The notes under the pieces were generated by a model, which worked only from the letters and a program-made list of their open reading frames with translations, was not told where the DNA came from and ran no database searches. DNA of 64,000 nt from positions 86,101,113 to 86,165,112 of the forward strand of contig NC_092872.1 in the NCBI RefSeq assembly GCF_028372415.1, given 5' to 3'. Numbering within the stretch: position 1 is the stretch's first letter; each line of letters starts with the position of its first letter. This document shows positions 10,331-21,524 of the stretch, in pieces. The DNA is from Notamacropus eugenii. Lineage: Eukaryota; Chordata; Mammalia; Diprotodontia; Macropodidae. A program made the position numbers and the translations under genes.

Positions 10331-11030
10331 TATCAATTGTGTCCACCATCTAAGGTGCCAAGTAACCTAACAACATGAAAAGCTGATGAATTGAAAATTG
10401 AGAAGGCTAATCCCTAACCCCTGAAGACTAATCCCCAAACCACTCAGCACCCTCTCCACCACCAGGCACTAGGCTCTGGAAGAGCTACATCTGCTGACTC
10501 ACATGTTTCCAACAAAACTAATCTCTTCCCTCCTTCCTCCCATCCCATCCTCCCTGTGACAGGACAACTGAAAGGTAGAAGCTTGTCCTGGCTAGAATGG
10601 CAATGTGGCAGTGCTATGTTGCAATGGTACTTAGCCAGATTTCTGAGGAACAGAGGGAACTAGTCTGGCACTCCACTAAACCCAAGGGAAAGGGTTCACC
10701 ATGGCACTGGGGCCAGTTCTGTAGTGCCAGAAGTCACTTAAAGCAGAGTGAGGCCAGTGAAATGTGAATTGACCAGCATGATAGGAGACTGATATAGCTT
10801 TGAAGCTCAACCCTTAGAAGAAAAGTAGTCACATCACAGAAGTAGTCAAAAAATGAACAAAGGGGATGTATAGAAAAAAATATCAGAATTACCAAAGATC
10901 TCAGGAGGAAGAAAAGTCAAAGGCCTTGAGAATAAGTAGATAAATTAATGGGGAACATATTAATAACAGGAGGAAATGTGGACTCCAAATTTGTTAAATG
11001 AGTCCAGACATCTATGAATGTCAATGTCAA
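10331..11030. other. No recognised feature
   Basis: Moderately GC-rich sequence for this window (10440-10740). I see no coding frame above noise and no family I can name. Confidence 0.45.
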
Positions 11031-11069
11031 TGTTTGTCTGATGAGACAAACAACTCTATGAATTCTTGA

Positions 11070-11660
11070 GAGAAAACAAACTCCCTTCTCTCATGATGTT
11101 CACAGATTGATGGGGGAAATAACACATAAAAAACTATGTACAAACAAGATACTGAAGGAATAATTTTATTTAATCTTAAAGGAAAGGCTTTAGCATTAAG
11201 GTGAATTGGGAAAGCCTTCTTGAAGAGGTTAAAATTTAAGAAGCCAGGGAACCTAGGAGATAGAGATGAGTAGGGAGAAAATTATAGTCATTGGGCAAAA
11301 TTGGTGAAAATGCACAAGTTTGGGAGACAGAGTAACCTACGTGAGGAACAGCAAAGAGGCCATTGTCACTGGATTGTGGAATGGATTAAGATATAATAAG
11401 ATGGGAAATGTAGGAATGGGACAAAGTCTAAATGGCTTTAAAAGTCAGAGGATTTTTATTTGATCGTAGAGGTAATACAGAGTCACTAGAATTTATTGAA
11501 TGGGGGATAATACAGTCAAATGACTTGATCAGAACTGTTCTTTAGGAAAATTACTTTGACACATGAATGGAGGATGCTCTAAAGTAGGGAGAAACTTGAG
11601 AATAGTAATAGATCAGAAGGATATTGCAATAATTTAGGTTTGAGGTGATATGGGCCTGTA
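11070..11660 (+). repeat. Ancient interspersed repeat, family shared with 37336-38605
   Basis: Blocks run in the same order as in 38300-38605: gaagccagggaacctaggag, gtgaggaacagcaaagaggc, gtcactggattgtggaatgg, tttttatttgatcgtagagg, taatacagagtcactagaat, then ggatattgcaataatttagg. I recognise the family from many mammalian sequences but cannot name it reliably. The orientation is arbitrary. Confidence 0.7.
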
Positions 11661-11999
11661 CAAGGTGGTGGCAGACTCAAACTTTTGTCTCTATAGACAA
11701 AAGAAGGGAGCATATATGAGAAATATTACTAAGATAAAATTCATAGAACTTCAAGGCAGTTTGGTTATGAGAGATGAGAGAGAATGAGGACTTGAGAATG
11801 ACATCTGATATATCTGGATGACAGATATTGGAGGATAAGAAATCATAAAGTGATCTATAAATGTGCTAGTCATAGAAAAAGAGAAACAATAAGGAGATAG
11901 AGATAAAGAGTGATAGACATGGCTTGTATTTCCATATATAATGTTGATATGATATGTTTCCATAGGCTAGGCTATTAGGGCACAAACCCACTGTTTGTA
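11661..11999. other. No recognised feature
   Basis: A 70-codon minus-strand frame at 11751-11963 is serine-rich with no domain, and the sequence is purine-rich on the + strand. Confidence 0.45.
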
Positions 12000-12070
12000 G
12001 CATTAGCCAGTTTCAGACTAAAGATAAGATAGGTTAAATGACTTGGCCAAGGTCATACAGGTAGTGGACA
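12000..12070 (-). repeat. MIR-type fragment
   Basis: The antisense core ttaaatgacttggccaaggt followed by catacaggtagtgga is the MIR core in reverse. Confidence 0.65.
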
Positions 12071-12124
12071 CCTTTTCCTTCTTTTCTTCAGGGATGTTCT
12101 TTATTTCTGTGTATTTACAATCCT

Positions 12125-12234
12125 TATCTATGGGTTGAAAACTTGGAGTCACCTTCTTTCTCCCTTATTTCACCCCCCTACATATATGCAAACACATACA
12201 CTCAATTAAGAAATCTTTTCAGTTCTCTCTCCAC

Positions 12235-12271
<37 letters not shown>

Positions 12272-12520
12272 ACAGTCACTTGCTTCCACTACAGCACTAC
12301 AATCATCATAGTTCACAAGTCCATCTTGTTTTTGTCTACAAATGATGATGATGATGATGACAATATCTGGAAAACAATCTTCCTGGTATTATTGCCTTCA
12401 CTCTATCCCTTCTCCAATCAATCCATCGTATCATTAACCATTATCATTCTTAATGTACAACTATTATTCTGTCATTCTTCTACTCAAAAACCCATTGCCT
12501 AAAGGATAAAATGAAAACTT
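12125..12520 (+). mobile_element. L2 LINE fragment
   Basis: Matches the L2 order seen at 58915-59245 and 3850-4170: aaaacttggagtcacctt, ttatttcacccccctacata, ttgcttccactacag, tctcctactcaaaaacccattgcctaaaggataaaatg. It carries a (CA)n run at about 12235-12275 and a (GAT)n run at 12343-12361. The 119-codon frame at 12143-12502 is decayed L2 plus these microsatellites. Confidence 0.75.
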
Positions 12521-12537
12521 CAGATACTGTTTATTGT

Positions 12538-12670
12538 CTAAAACATTTATTAATCACCTACTATGTGTCGAGCATTGTGGTAAATGTTGGGAATACAAAT
12601 ACAAAAAAGAAAGATAATCCTTGCCTTCCAGGAGCTCATCATCTAATGAGAAAAGACAATACACAAAGGA
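12538..12670 (+). repeat. Ancient repeat, opening block of the 37336 family
   Basis: The segment aaacatttattaatcaccta, ctatgtgtcgagcattgtgg, gttgggaatacaaatacaaa, ccttccaggagctcatcatc matches the first 130 bp of the copy at 37336 and the fragment at 47705-47870. Confidence 0.75.
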
Positions 12671-12679
12671 AAACTGAAA

Positions 12680-13139
12680 TGCAGATTTCTGGGCAGTACC
12701 TAATATGGATGAGGGACAAAATGGAGAAGCCAGAAAAGTCCCAAAGTGGTGCAGGTAGGTAAGAAATGTCCTGAGCCTCCTCCTTAACTGGAAGTTTTGG
12801 AGTTCCTGCCTTTATTCTTTAATCAGAGGAGCAGAGGGTAATGATGAGGCATGAGATCATTTGATCTTGCAGGAGGCTAAGGTTTCCCAATGATATGGCT
12901 CCTAGAACATGGTGGAAAAACTCAAAATATCATATGGATAAGTCATATTAACATTTACGACTTTGTCAAACCCTGCTTCAAGCTTTCTTCTTTTATCTCT
13001 TATTACTGACTTCATTTATTTTATATTATAGTCAAACTGGAGTAGACACCAACCCCTATTTTCATCATCTCCTCTTTCCATGACTTTGGTAAGTATAAGA
13101 AATAAAGTTTTAAATTTTTCTTTTGTAAAATAAATAATT
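12680..13139. other. No recognised feature
   Basis: Sits between the ancient repeat and the half-L1 5' region. I see nothing identifiable. Confidence 0.45.
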
Positions 13140-13510
13140 AACACAGCACAGCCCAGGAGGCATGGAATGCATGCAGCACAGACCAGGATGTATGGAGCAT
13201 AGCCCGATATGGCAGGGACAGAACCCTGAACAGACTTCAGGGAGACACTGGTACCACTAGTTCTCAGATTATTCAACACACAAACATCTTCAAAGGTCAG
13301 TGGGAGGGCTCCTTCATCCAGGAGAGGGAAGAAGTGCAGTCTGAAATGGCAGCACTGGGAGATCTTCACCTAAAGCCCCTGGGGGAATTGAGCCACTGAT
13401 CTGAACCTTAGCCCTGAGGTTGGCCCAAATAAAGAACTCAAAAGTCAAGTAACTGACTAGGAAAATGCCCCAAAAAGGGGAAAAGAATAAGACAATAGAA
13501 GGTTAATTTC

Positions 13511-14613
13511 TTGGTGAGCAGGTATTTTCTTCCATCCTTTCAGATGAGGAGGAACAATTTAGGTCTAAAAGTCAAGGCTTCTGCAGGCAAATCCTCCAAA
13601 ATAAATATGGAATGGTCTCAGGTCATGGAAGAACTCAAAAACGATTTTGAAAATCAAGTAAGAGAGGTGGAGGAAAAGTTGGGAAGAGAAATGAGAGTGA
13701 TGCAAGAAAACCATGAAGAGTAAGTCAACAGCTTGCTAAAGGAGACCCAAAAAATGCTAAAGAAATTAACACTTTAAAAAGCAGACTAACTCAAATGGCA
13801 AAAGAGACCCAAAAAGCCAATGATGAGAAGAATGCTTTAAAGAGCAGAATTAGCCAAATGGAAAAGGAGGCTCAAAAGCTCACTGAAGAAAATAGTTCTT
13901 TGAAAATTAGAATGGAGCAAATGGAAGCTAATGACTTTATGAGAAACCAAGAAATTACAAAACAAAACCAAAAGAATGAAAAAGTAGAAGATAATGTGAA
14001 ATATCTCAATAGAAAAACAACTGACCAGAAAAATAGATCCAGGAGAGACAATTTAAAAATTATGGGACTAACTGAAAACCATGATCCAAAAAAGAGCCTA
14101 GACATCATCTTTCATGAGATTATGAAGGAAAACTGCCCTGACATTCTAGAACCAGAAAGTAAAATAAACATTGAAAGAATCCACTGATCACTTGCTGAAA
14201 GAGATCCAAAAAGAGAAACTCTTGGGCATATTGTAGCCAAATTCCAGAGTTCTCAGGTCAAGGAGAAAATATTGCAAGCAGCTAGAAAGAAACAATTCAG
14301 GTATTGTGGAAATACAATCAGGATAAGACAAGATCTAGCAGCTTCTACATTAAGTGATCAAAGGACTCAGAATATGATATTCCAGAAGTTAAAGGAACGA
14401 GGATTAAAACCAACACTGAGTATAATACTTCAGAGGAAAAATTGGTCTTTCAATGAAATAGAGGACTTTCAAGCATTCTTGATGAAAAGACCAGAACTGA
14501 AGAGAAAATTTGACTTTCAAACACAAGAATCAAGAGAAGCATGCAAAGGCAAACAGGAAAGAGAAGTCATAAAGGACTTTCTAAATGTGAACTGTTTACA
14601 TTCCTACATGTAA
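13511..14613 (+). pseudogene. L1-type ORF1 protein, decayed
   Basis: ORF1p is the RNA-binding, trimeric chaperone of L1-lineage elements. Seen here are a long, charged heptad-rich coiled coil (13600-13980, many EK/KE runs) and an RRM-like segment that includes NLKIMGLTE (about 14050-14080). The C-terminal domain (14272-14540) includes FRYCGNTIRIRQDLAASTLS and a PELKRKFDF end. The order coiled coil, RRM, CTD is that of L1 ORF1p. It is broken: a stop follows about 13723, the frame shifts between 13723 and 13795, and an in-frame TGA sits at 14185-14187, after which the same frame continues to 14613. The second copy on the minus strand has a stop at the matching codon (32548-32550). Confidence 0.85.
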
Positions 14614-14669
14614 AGACAATATTTGTAACTCTTGAGACTTTTCTCAGTATTTGGGTAGTCGGAAGGATT

Positions 14670-14688
14670 ACACACACACACACACATG

Positions 14689-14726
<38 letters not shown>

Positions 14727-14745
14727 CATACATACATACAGATAG
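14670..14745. repeat. (CA)n-(TA)n microsatellite within the half-L1 3' UTR
   Basis: The CA run passes into (TA)n and (CATA)n just after the gtagtcggaaggatt block. The minus-strand half-L1 has a short atatgcatatag tract at the same point, so the tract is part of the family and has expanded here. Confidence 0.95.
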
Positions 14746-15600
14746 CACAGGGTCAGTTGATTGAGAAGGGATGATACCTAAAAAAATAAAAATTAAGGGG
14801 TAAAAGGGGAATATATTGGTCAAAGAAAGGGAGAAATAGAATGGGGCAGATTATCTCTCATAAAAGAGGCAAGAATAAGCTTATTTAATGGAAGAGAAAA
14901 GGGAGGAGGTGAGAGGGAAAAGGTGAATCTTACTCTCTTCATATTTGGCTTAAGGAGGGAATAACACATTCAATTTGGTATGAAAATCTCTTACACCACA
15001 AGAAAGTAGGGGAAAAGGAGACAAGTAGGGTGAGGAGGATGATAGAAGGGAGGGCCAATGGGACAAGGGAGTAATTAAAAGTAAACACTCATGGCGAGGG
15101 ACAAGGTCAAAAGAGAGAATAGAATAAATGGGGGGCAGGATAGGATGGAGGGAAATACAGTTACTTATACAACATGATTATCATGGATGTCTTTTGCAAA
15201 ACTACACATATATAACCTATATTGAGTTCCTTGCCTTCTCAGTGGGTATAGGTAGGGAGGGAGGAAGGGAGAGAAGTTGGAGTTCAAAGTATTAGGAAAA
15301 AATGCTGAGAAATGTTTTTTGCATGCAACTGGGAAATAAGAAATACAGATAATGGGGTAGAGGAATCTATCTTGCCCTACAAGAAAAGAGATAAGTTGGG
15401 ATAAGGGAAGGGAGGAGTGTGATAGAAGAGAGAGCATATGGAAGGAAAGGGATAATCAGAATGCAAGATATTATGGGGTAGAGGGAGGGGAGAGATGGGG
15501 AGAAAAGTTGGAAGTCAAAATTTTGTGGAAATGAATGTTGAAAACTAAAAATTAATAAACATTTGAAATTTTAAAAAAAATTTGAAAAAATAAATAAACA

Positions 15601-16289
15601 ATTAGACCTACTAGGACAATGGATGTTGACAATAATCTGATTTTGATTGTACTCAAAACATGTCAAGCAGGGACTGTTGAGGCAGATGATCGTAAGTAGT
15701 TCTTTTTTGGGGGGGGAGTGCATCATCTTTGTTAGACTAGTATATCTATTACAAAACAGAAACAAAGAGACTAGGAGGAAGATTATTTCCACTAGAGATC
15801 CATTCACTTTGCGGTTAGCAATGAAAAAAAGGACCCTTACTGCATTCTGGATTAAAAGTGCAGGATTTAGATTTGCAATACTGTCAAGAAAGGTTTGACA
15901 AATGGAGAGAAAACCAGTTTGAAATGGAAAAGTTACCCTCCCTCCTCCCCAACCCTGATAGCAGTAGGATATTCTCTGACAAGTGGAGAAATTTGATGGT
16001 AGGAAACATGAACACCAAGTCATCAACTCTGCAAGAAAATGGTTTGAGGCCAACACATTTCTGCCTTCACTTTGCTGATTTAAGAATACAAAGTCTGAAT
16101 GAACTTTGAAAATGAAATCAAAGACCTGAGATAGCTGGTTATTCCTTGTGAGTGACTGACTCAGGCACTATTGGTGAGACAGCCGCATATCAACTCATTT
16201 AATTTTTGACTATGCGTGAAAGGGAAGACGGGAGTATCAATTACTCTCTCCATCTTAGTTTGACTGACTTGACTGCTGATGTTAATGTC
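15601..16289. other. No gene; repeat-poor
   Basis: Overlapping short frames on both strands (for example 161 codons on the minus strand at 15571-16056) have no recognisable domain and extend into the half-L1 tail. They look like chance openings. Confidence 0.45.
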
Positions 16290-16830
16290 AGGAAAAGGGA
16301 AATTTGACTGAACAATCAATAAAATGAGATTGGTGAAGTTTAAGATTCATTACAGTTGATTCAAGTTCCTCACAACTAAGTTTCTGGAGCTGATAATGCT
16401 ATGCCATTTACTGGAGGGCACAGTTTAAAGGAAAAAAGGGAAACGATGATTCATATTTCGCTAACTTTAAGGCATATCTCCAGCATTAATTCTGACACTA
16501 TTGTTACCTTCATGGTGCAGTGATATTTTTTTCCCTTGAATTGTTCCAATGATATTTTATTCCAAAGTTTTGGAAGCAGAACCTTAAATTAATTAAGATT
16601 TGGCATGGAAGCTCCTTAATTGCTTACTCTTAAAATGCAAGGAATTCAGGAGAGAGATGAAAACGAGGCAGAAAGTCATGCATAATACATCCCTGGTACC
16701 CCTTGGTGAGTGACCATTACACTGATGGGTGTTATTTAGTTAAAAAAAATCAGTGCTTAGTGCCAAGTTTCTGGCATTTTCAAATACTCATTAGTGCTAT
16801 CCTCTGGGGCTTAAGATAACGGTTATTAAG
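16290..16830. promoter_or_regulatory. Candidate conserved non-coding block (speculative)
   Basis: Repeat-free and balanced in composition, with clustered TTAATTAA-like and ATTA words (cttaaattaattaagatttg at 16584-16603, ccttaattgcttactc at 16613-16628). This is inference from texture only. Confidence 0.2.
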
Positions 16831-17311
16831 GAATGAAGCCCCAAGAGACAGACTGAATCCATGGCCGCTAACAAGTGACAGAAGTTCAGGTGTTGCCAGT
16901 TGAGTCACTTATGGAAGAGGCACATGGCTAAATTAGCTTTCAAAGTCTTAAGCTGAACATGTAAGGACCACAAATGTCATGTGGCATATTCTCTGGAGGT
17001 TAAATTTCGGTTTTCCCCAGCTCGGGCTGCCAATTTTAAAGGAAGGAAAATGTCAACTAGTGTAGAGTTGAAGTGGAGGGTATATGTTGCCTGTGCTGAG
17101 CCCAGTGACACTGACATTAACTGTCTCTGGAAATATAAACCACGGATCTGCTTCAGCTGTCCTCAAACTTCCTGGGATTGCTTGTTAGGTCTTCAGTTTG
17201 CTCCAGCACAACACCAATTTGCTCCAGTTGACTTGACAGGCCTAGGTTCACTGCCACCCATTTGCTTGATGATAATTTAGTATATTTAGATGCAACCTTA
17301 AGCGTGCTAGC
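16831..17311. other. No recognised gene
   Basis: A + strand frame of 99 codons at 16981-17280 has varied composition (it starts MAYSLEVKFRFSP) but no domain I recognise, no splice context I can defend and no homologue I know. It is probably non-coding. Confidence 0.4.
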
Positions 17312-17522
17312 TTATGAGAGAAGGAGGAAGGGAGGGAGGAAGGGACAGTTGGAGAGAGAGAAAGAGAGAGAGACAGAGAAAGACAGAGAAAGAGAGAGAG
17401 AAAGAGAAAGAGAGAGAGAGAGAGAATGAGAAAGAGAGAGGGAGAGAGACAGAGAGAGACAGAGAAAGAGAGAGAGAAAGAGAAAGAGAGAGAGAGAGAG
17501 AAGAGAAGAGAAGGACAAGAGA
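17312..17522. repeat. Long purine (GA)n tract
   Basis: About 200 bp of almost pure purine on the + strand: ggga units, then aga/gaga with scattered gac. Five apparent frames across it (serine/leucine or arginine/glutamate repeats) are artefacts of the repeat. Confidence 0.97.
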
Positions 17523-17624
17523 AGAATCGCTGCTCATTGGACCATGAGTACTACAGGAGAATAAATATATTCACAGTTTCTGCTGCTTCAGAATACTGGA
17601 GAGGCAGAGAATGGGAGTAAGCAA

Positions 17625-18205
17625 AGTTTAGAGTTATTTCCTCCTTCTATCTCATTTTTTTCAGAAGACATACCTCCAGTGGCAACTATCTTGAGATTAG
17701 GTTCCAAAATATAAGCTGAATGAGAAGCCAAATTATAGGTGATGATATTGCTGCCCCCATCAAAAGGGTGTGAGGAACCTTTCCCTGAGAAGAAGCAGGA
17801 GTTAAATCAGATTATACTCAGTTGATTCAATGGATGAGAATTTTCTATTAACTGGATTGTTTGACTGCGCTCAGCTGTAGGGGAAAAGCTGATGACAAGG
17901 AAATAGAAGAGAAAAATATTTTATTCAAAAAACTACCTTCTAGAGTATTCATCCCAATTTTTTATACTCTTTCCACTCCATTTCTTGTACTGGATAATGG
18001 AGAAATGTGGATAATCATCTGGCATCATTAATGAACCAGGCAGGGGAGGTGATCAGTCATTCCCTGAAGCACTGGAGTTACTGAATCCCATTGTAAAACT
18101 GACTCCCCTTTTCTTCTTGGCCAGAATGGGGGTGGGGGGATGGCTTTCTTTCAGACCCTCCTCCTTTAGAGAAATGATTTTCCTTTTCAAACTATGTACA
18201 ACAAG
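17625..18205. other. No recognised feature
   Basis: No gene or nameable repeat. A ggggtgggggg run lies near 18129-18139. Confidence 0.45.
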
Positions 18206-18209
18206 AATG

Positions 18210-19080
18210 ATGACAGATGATTTGAAAATGAAAGTACACTATTGCATTGTTGGTGGAGCTGTGAATTAGTACAACTATTCTGGAAAGCAATTTGGAATTG
18301 TGCAAATAAATGAATAAAATATTCATACCCTTTAACTCAGAGATACCCCTGTGAAGTCCTGAAGTATGTTGGAGTCAGCTCTAACTTACCTGGAAATTGA
18401 CAAATGCTACAAATCCAGGCTTGATTTAACCTTTTATTGATTATCTGGACTTGAGAAAGTGGTGGAGAAATTTAATAAAGATTAAATTTAAAAGTGTGTT
18501 GTTTTTGCTTTTTCTTCTGGTTGGTAAAAATTTGCCATCCCATTTGTACATATGACCTAAGCAGGTCACTGATAAAAAGAAAGATTCTTTATATTATAAA
18601 ATACTTATAGCTATACATTTCGTGGTAGATAAGACCTGGAAGCAAAGTAAGTGCTCATTGATTGGGGAATAGCTAAACAAATTCTGACACACGAATGTAA
18701 TAAATTACTAATATTTTGTGTGCATTAAGAAATGATAAATACAGAGAATCCTGGAAAGATTTACATGAAGTGAGGCAAACTGAAGTAAGCAGAGCCAGGA
18801 AAACAACGTACACGATGTCTATAACAATGTAATTGAAAGAACAGCTACCCCAAAATAATTGAAAATGAATATTACAAAACTACAAAGAACAAGCTTGATC
18901 CCAAAGAATTGGTTTGAGAAGATACCCACCTCTACTTATTCATAGACGTGGAGGGGGGGGGGAAGGTTCATAGATATAGAACACAAACACCCACATGCAA
19001 ATTTCTTTAATGTATTGATCAGTTTTGTTGATTTATCTTCTTGAAAAAAATTGATTTTAAAGGATGGTTTTTCTTAAGAA
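18210..19080 (+). mobile_element. L1 3' end, diverged
   Basis: Sense-order L1 3' blocks: cattgttggtggagctgtga, ttctggaaagcaatttggaa, tgattggggaatagctaaac, gaaatgataaatacagagaa, tttacatgaagtgaggcaaa, gtaagcagagccaggaaaac. The interval 18340-18590 is less clear and may hold another insertion. The match is to the same region as 60900-61310, but from a different subfamily. Confidence 0.75.
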
Positions 19081-19084
19081 GGGA

Positions 19085-20310
19085 CCAATCTGAGGGTAAA
19101 TCTTAGGCAATGTAAAAACAAAAAAATAATAATGTATATTAAAATGATTTTAAAAAATAAAGTGAAAGTAAGCTTACCTACATTTTGCCCTCTTATAGCC
19201 TGAGGATTCTTGTAAGTCTTCATTTTAAGAGAAATTTGAAAGGAATCTGGCCCCAAATATTTTTCCCTTTCTTCCTCTATTACATGATATTTTCAATTAA
19301 ATGTTTTTTGGAATAGAAGCCAACATGCTGTACAGACCAAGAACGCAATTTACTTTTATAAAACTTATAGAATCTTAAAATCTCTATAAAACTTTAAATC
19401 TATTCTGAGTTTTGTCTTCTCTCCTTTCCCAGTCTCACTGCTAGTGTTCAAGTGAGTAGAATTGGCACTGATTCTAGGGTTCATCTAAATTTTAATACAT
19501 TGTCACACACATACTGAGAAACACTTAAACAAAAATATTATTGAGAGAAATAGAAAAAGATTTTTAAATGGCCACAGTCAGAAGACAGACAGAAGAAGGA
19601 AGGTAGGTGGGAACATTGGACCTGTTTTCCCGTTTTTCTAGTTCTCCATTAAGGAAAGAAAACAAAAGCCAAAACAGGCTGAATCAAAGGATAGATGGAA
19701 CCTCCCAAGTAAGCTTGGAGGGAAGTCTTCAAGGCCTCCCCACCAGTTGCCTGAGTCCTGAATATTATATGGTCATTGACCAGTTCTAGAACTCAGGCTG
19801 TAGTTCCTTAGATTTTGCCACTGTGGTCTAGGGAGTTACTGGACAACCTTTGGATCAACTGATAATGGCTGCATTCAGTATACGGATCCTGGCTGGGATG
19901 CTATTCTAGTACCAGTCTTGTCAAAAGCCACCATCCACCAAGGTCCTTCTTTCTACATTTCATTTTCTTGTCTTACCTCTTTTGGGTGGCTCATATAGGG
20001 CTCCTTCAGGGTCACAACCTGATGCCCTCTGAGTTTAAGCCCAAAGTTTCCTTAGAGCTTAAAAAAATATTGGGAAAAGGAGGACTACCTATCATCCAAG
20101 AGCCTTATCTCTCCCTCTGCCTCTGCCTCTCCTCACTTATGTCCAAGCCTATTAGGAAGAGCTCTAACAAATAGTCTAGTCATGTTCAGGACAATGATCA
20201 GATAAGATCCTGAACTGTGAAAGAAAGAGTTCATTATAATCACTGGACTTTCCTTACAATGAGAAGAAAAATAGGATCAGGCATTTTACAAAGGTTTTCA
20301 ATAACAAACT
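19085..20310. other. No recognised feature
   Basis: A 60-codon minus frame (19074-19256), a 60-codon plus frame (19607-19789) and a 68-codon plus frame (19968-20174) have no domains. I identify no repeats. Confidence 0.45.
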
Positions 20311-20640
20311 CTGAAACATAGATTTAATACCAGAAGGGCAGTTAGAGATCACCTAGTCTAACTTTGTGGAGAAGAAAATGGCAAACCACTCCACTATCTT
20401 TCCCAAGAAAGTCCCAAATGGGGTCATGAAGAGTCTGACATGACTAAAATGACTGACTGAATGACAATAAATCTAACTACTCCTTTACTTTACAGATGAG
20501 AATCTGAAACTCAGAGATGTCAAGAGACTTGCCCAAGGTGATGTAGGTAGTAAGTAATAGAGCTGAGATTTGAGCCCACGTCTTCTGACTCCAAATCCAT
20601 CACCAACTCATTATACCAAACACGAACTTTCTATTTAACT
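20311..20640 (-). repeat. MIR/L3-type remnant split by a SINE
   Basis: The left part (20311-20363: ccagaagggcagttagagatcacctagtc) and the right part (20479-20640: ctttactttacagatgagaa, acttgcccaaggtgatgtag, gagatttgagcccacgtctt) join into one antisense MIR-like sequence once the SINE at 20364-20471 is removed. Confidence 0.75.
20364..20471 (+). mobile_element. 5'-truncated marsupial SINE with TSD
   Basis: Only the 3' third is present: gaagaaaatggcaaaccact, gaaagtcccaaatggggtca, tgaagagtctgacatgacta, tail gaatgacaata. The same 3' third is seen at 21690-21790. The 7-mer tctaact occurs on both sides (20357-20363 and 20472-20478), fitting a target-site duplication. Confidence 0.8.
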
Positions 20641-21114
20641 CATAATTAATTCAACATGTGATTAAAATGCCCCCATTCATAAGTTTATAGATGTCTATTA
20701 GGTAATATAAGGTAATAATAGCACTTCTCAAAGTAGATGTGACTTATGGGACACTATTCACCCTCCTCCCTTTCTCCCCTTCCCCCACCTATCCCCAAGG
20801 TTAGAATGCATAGATTTAGGTATCTGAGTAATGAGATTATAGGAAATAAATTAGAGATGGGAACATCATTGACCAGCTGATTTCCCTTAGCAGTCACATA
20901 CCATATTCCTACCATGGCATCATGTCCCACTCCATCCCTCCATCACTACCTAAGAACAAGCACCAAGTTCTGGAGATGCCTCCACATCTGCCTGGCTATG
21001 GTCCTTCTTCTCTTAGGATGATGGTGACAGGGAAGAGGAGGTTCTTGGAGATAAGGTCTAGAACAAGTCCCAAGAAACACATTCAAAGGATGACAGAGAT
21101 ACCAGATATCATTG

Positions 21115-21235
21115 AATCCAAGTTTGTCATTTTCCAGATGAGGAAGTTGAGGACCAGAGAGCTTAGGTCACACAGTAATAAATGCCAGAGCCTGATTCAA
21201 ACAAAAGTTCTCTGATTACAATTCTGCCTTATTCT
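21115..21235 (-). repeat. MIR-type fragment
   Basis: Antisense order: gtcattttccagatgaggaa, gaggaccagagagcttaggt, cacacagtaataaatgccag, gagcctgattcaaacaaaag. Confidence 0.75.
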
Positions 21236-21524
21236 TCCCACTATTTGATATTGGCATCCAAATTAATTTACAGCACCCTTAATCTCCCCTTCTTATGCCA
21301 TTCCATAGCTTGATAGCCATTTCTTTCTAACCCAGCTTTATCTGTTCTTCTACAAGTCTCTGCCCTGATCAAAACAGTTCTCTCAGTAAAGGACCTGATA
21401 ATCTCAATTTATTTCATATTATGGTCTAGATTTGCTATTTCATTGGCACAGGGCACTACTCTCAAGGAAAAATATTATATAACAGTATGAAATCTTCCAC
21501 AAATACAGGAGGATAGTGTAGTAG
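21236..21524. other. No recognised feature
   Basis: Pyrimidine-rich in part (21290-21360, possibly an L2 scrap: agctttatctgttcttctac). Not assignable. Confidence 0.35.

Larger units (their letters stand above)
13140..15600 (+). mobile_element. Half-L1 (HAL1-type) retrotransposon: ORF1 without ORF2
   Basis: This is about 2.46 kb of L1-lineage element. It has a GC-richer 5' region (13140-13500), a decayed ORF1 (about 13511-14613), then directly a purine-rich 3' UTR (14614-15575) and an A-rich end (15560-15598). No ORF2 sequence (endonuclease, reverse transcriptase) lies between ORF1 and the 3' UTR. The copy at 31171-33800 has the same structure. Its ORF1-to-UTR junction matches block for block (gtttacattcctac, taactcttgagacttttctcagtatttgggtagt, then a dinucleotide tract). 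Half-L1 families with only ORF1 are known in mammals and would rely on L1 enzymes in trans. A simple deletion in one L1 copy would not explain two matching junctions. The 5' end is uncertain and may be truncated. Confidence 0.75.

Noticed and set aside
15571-16056. 161-codon minus-strand open frame
   Set aside because: Overlaps two plus-strand frames, runs into the half-L1 A-rich tail, and shows no domain or compositional sign of coding.
16981-17280. Novel 99-residue protein
   Set aside because: Same reasons; the single frame lacks recognisable homology or transcript signals.
17312-17547. Arg/Glu-rich and Ser/Leu-rich proteins
   Set aside because: They are translations of the GA microsatellite in several frames and both strands. 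The same applies to frames at 23782-24083, 25897-26185, 30883-31119, 34311-34532, 37354-37743 and 51938-52342.
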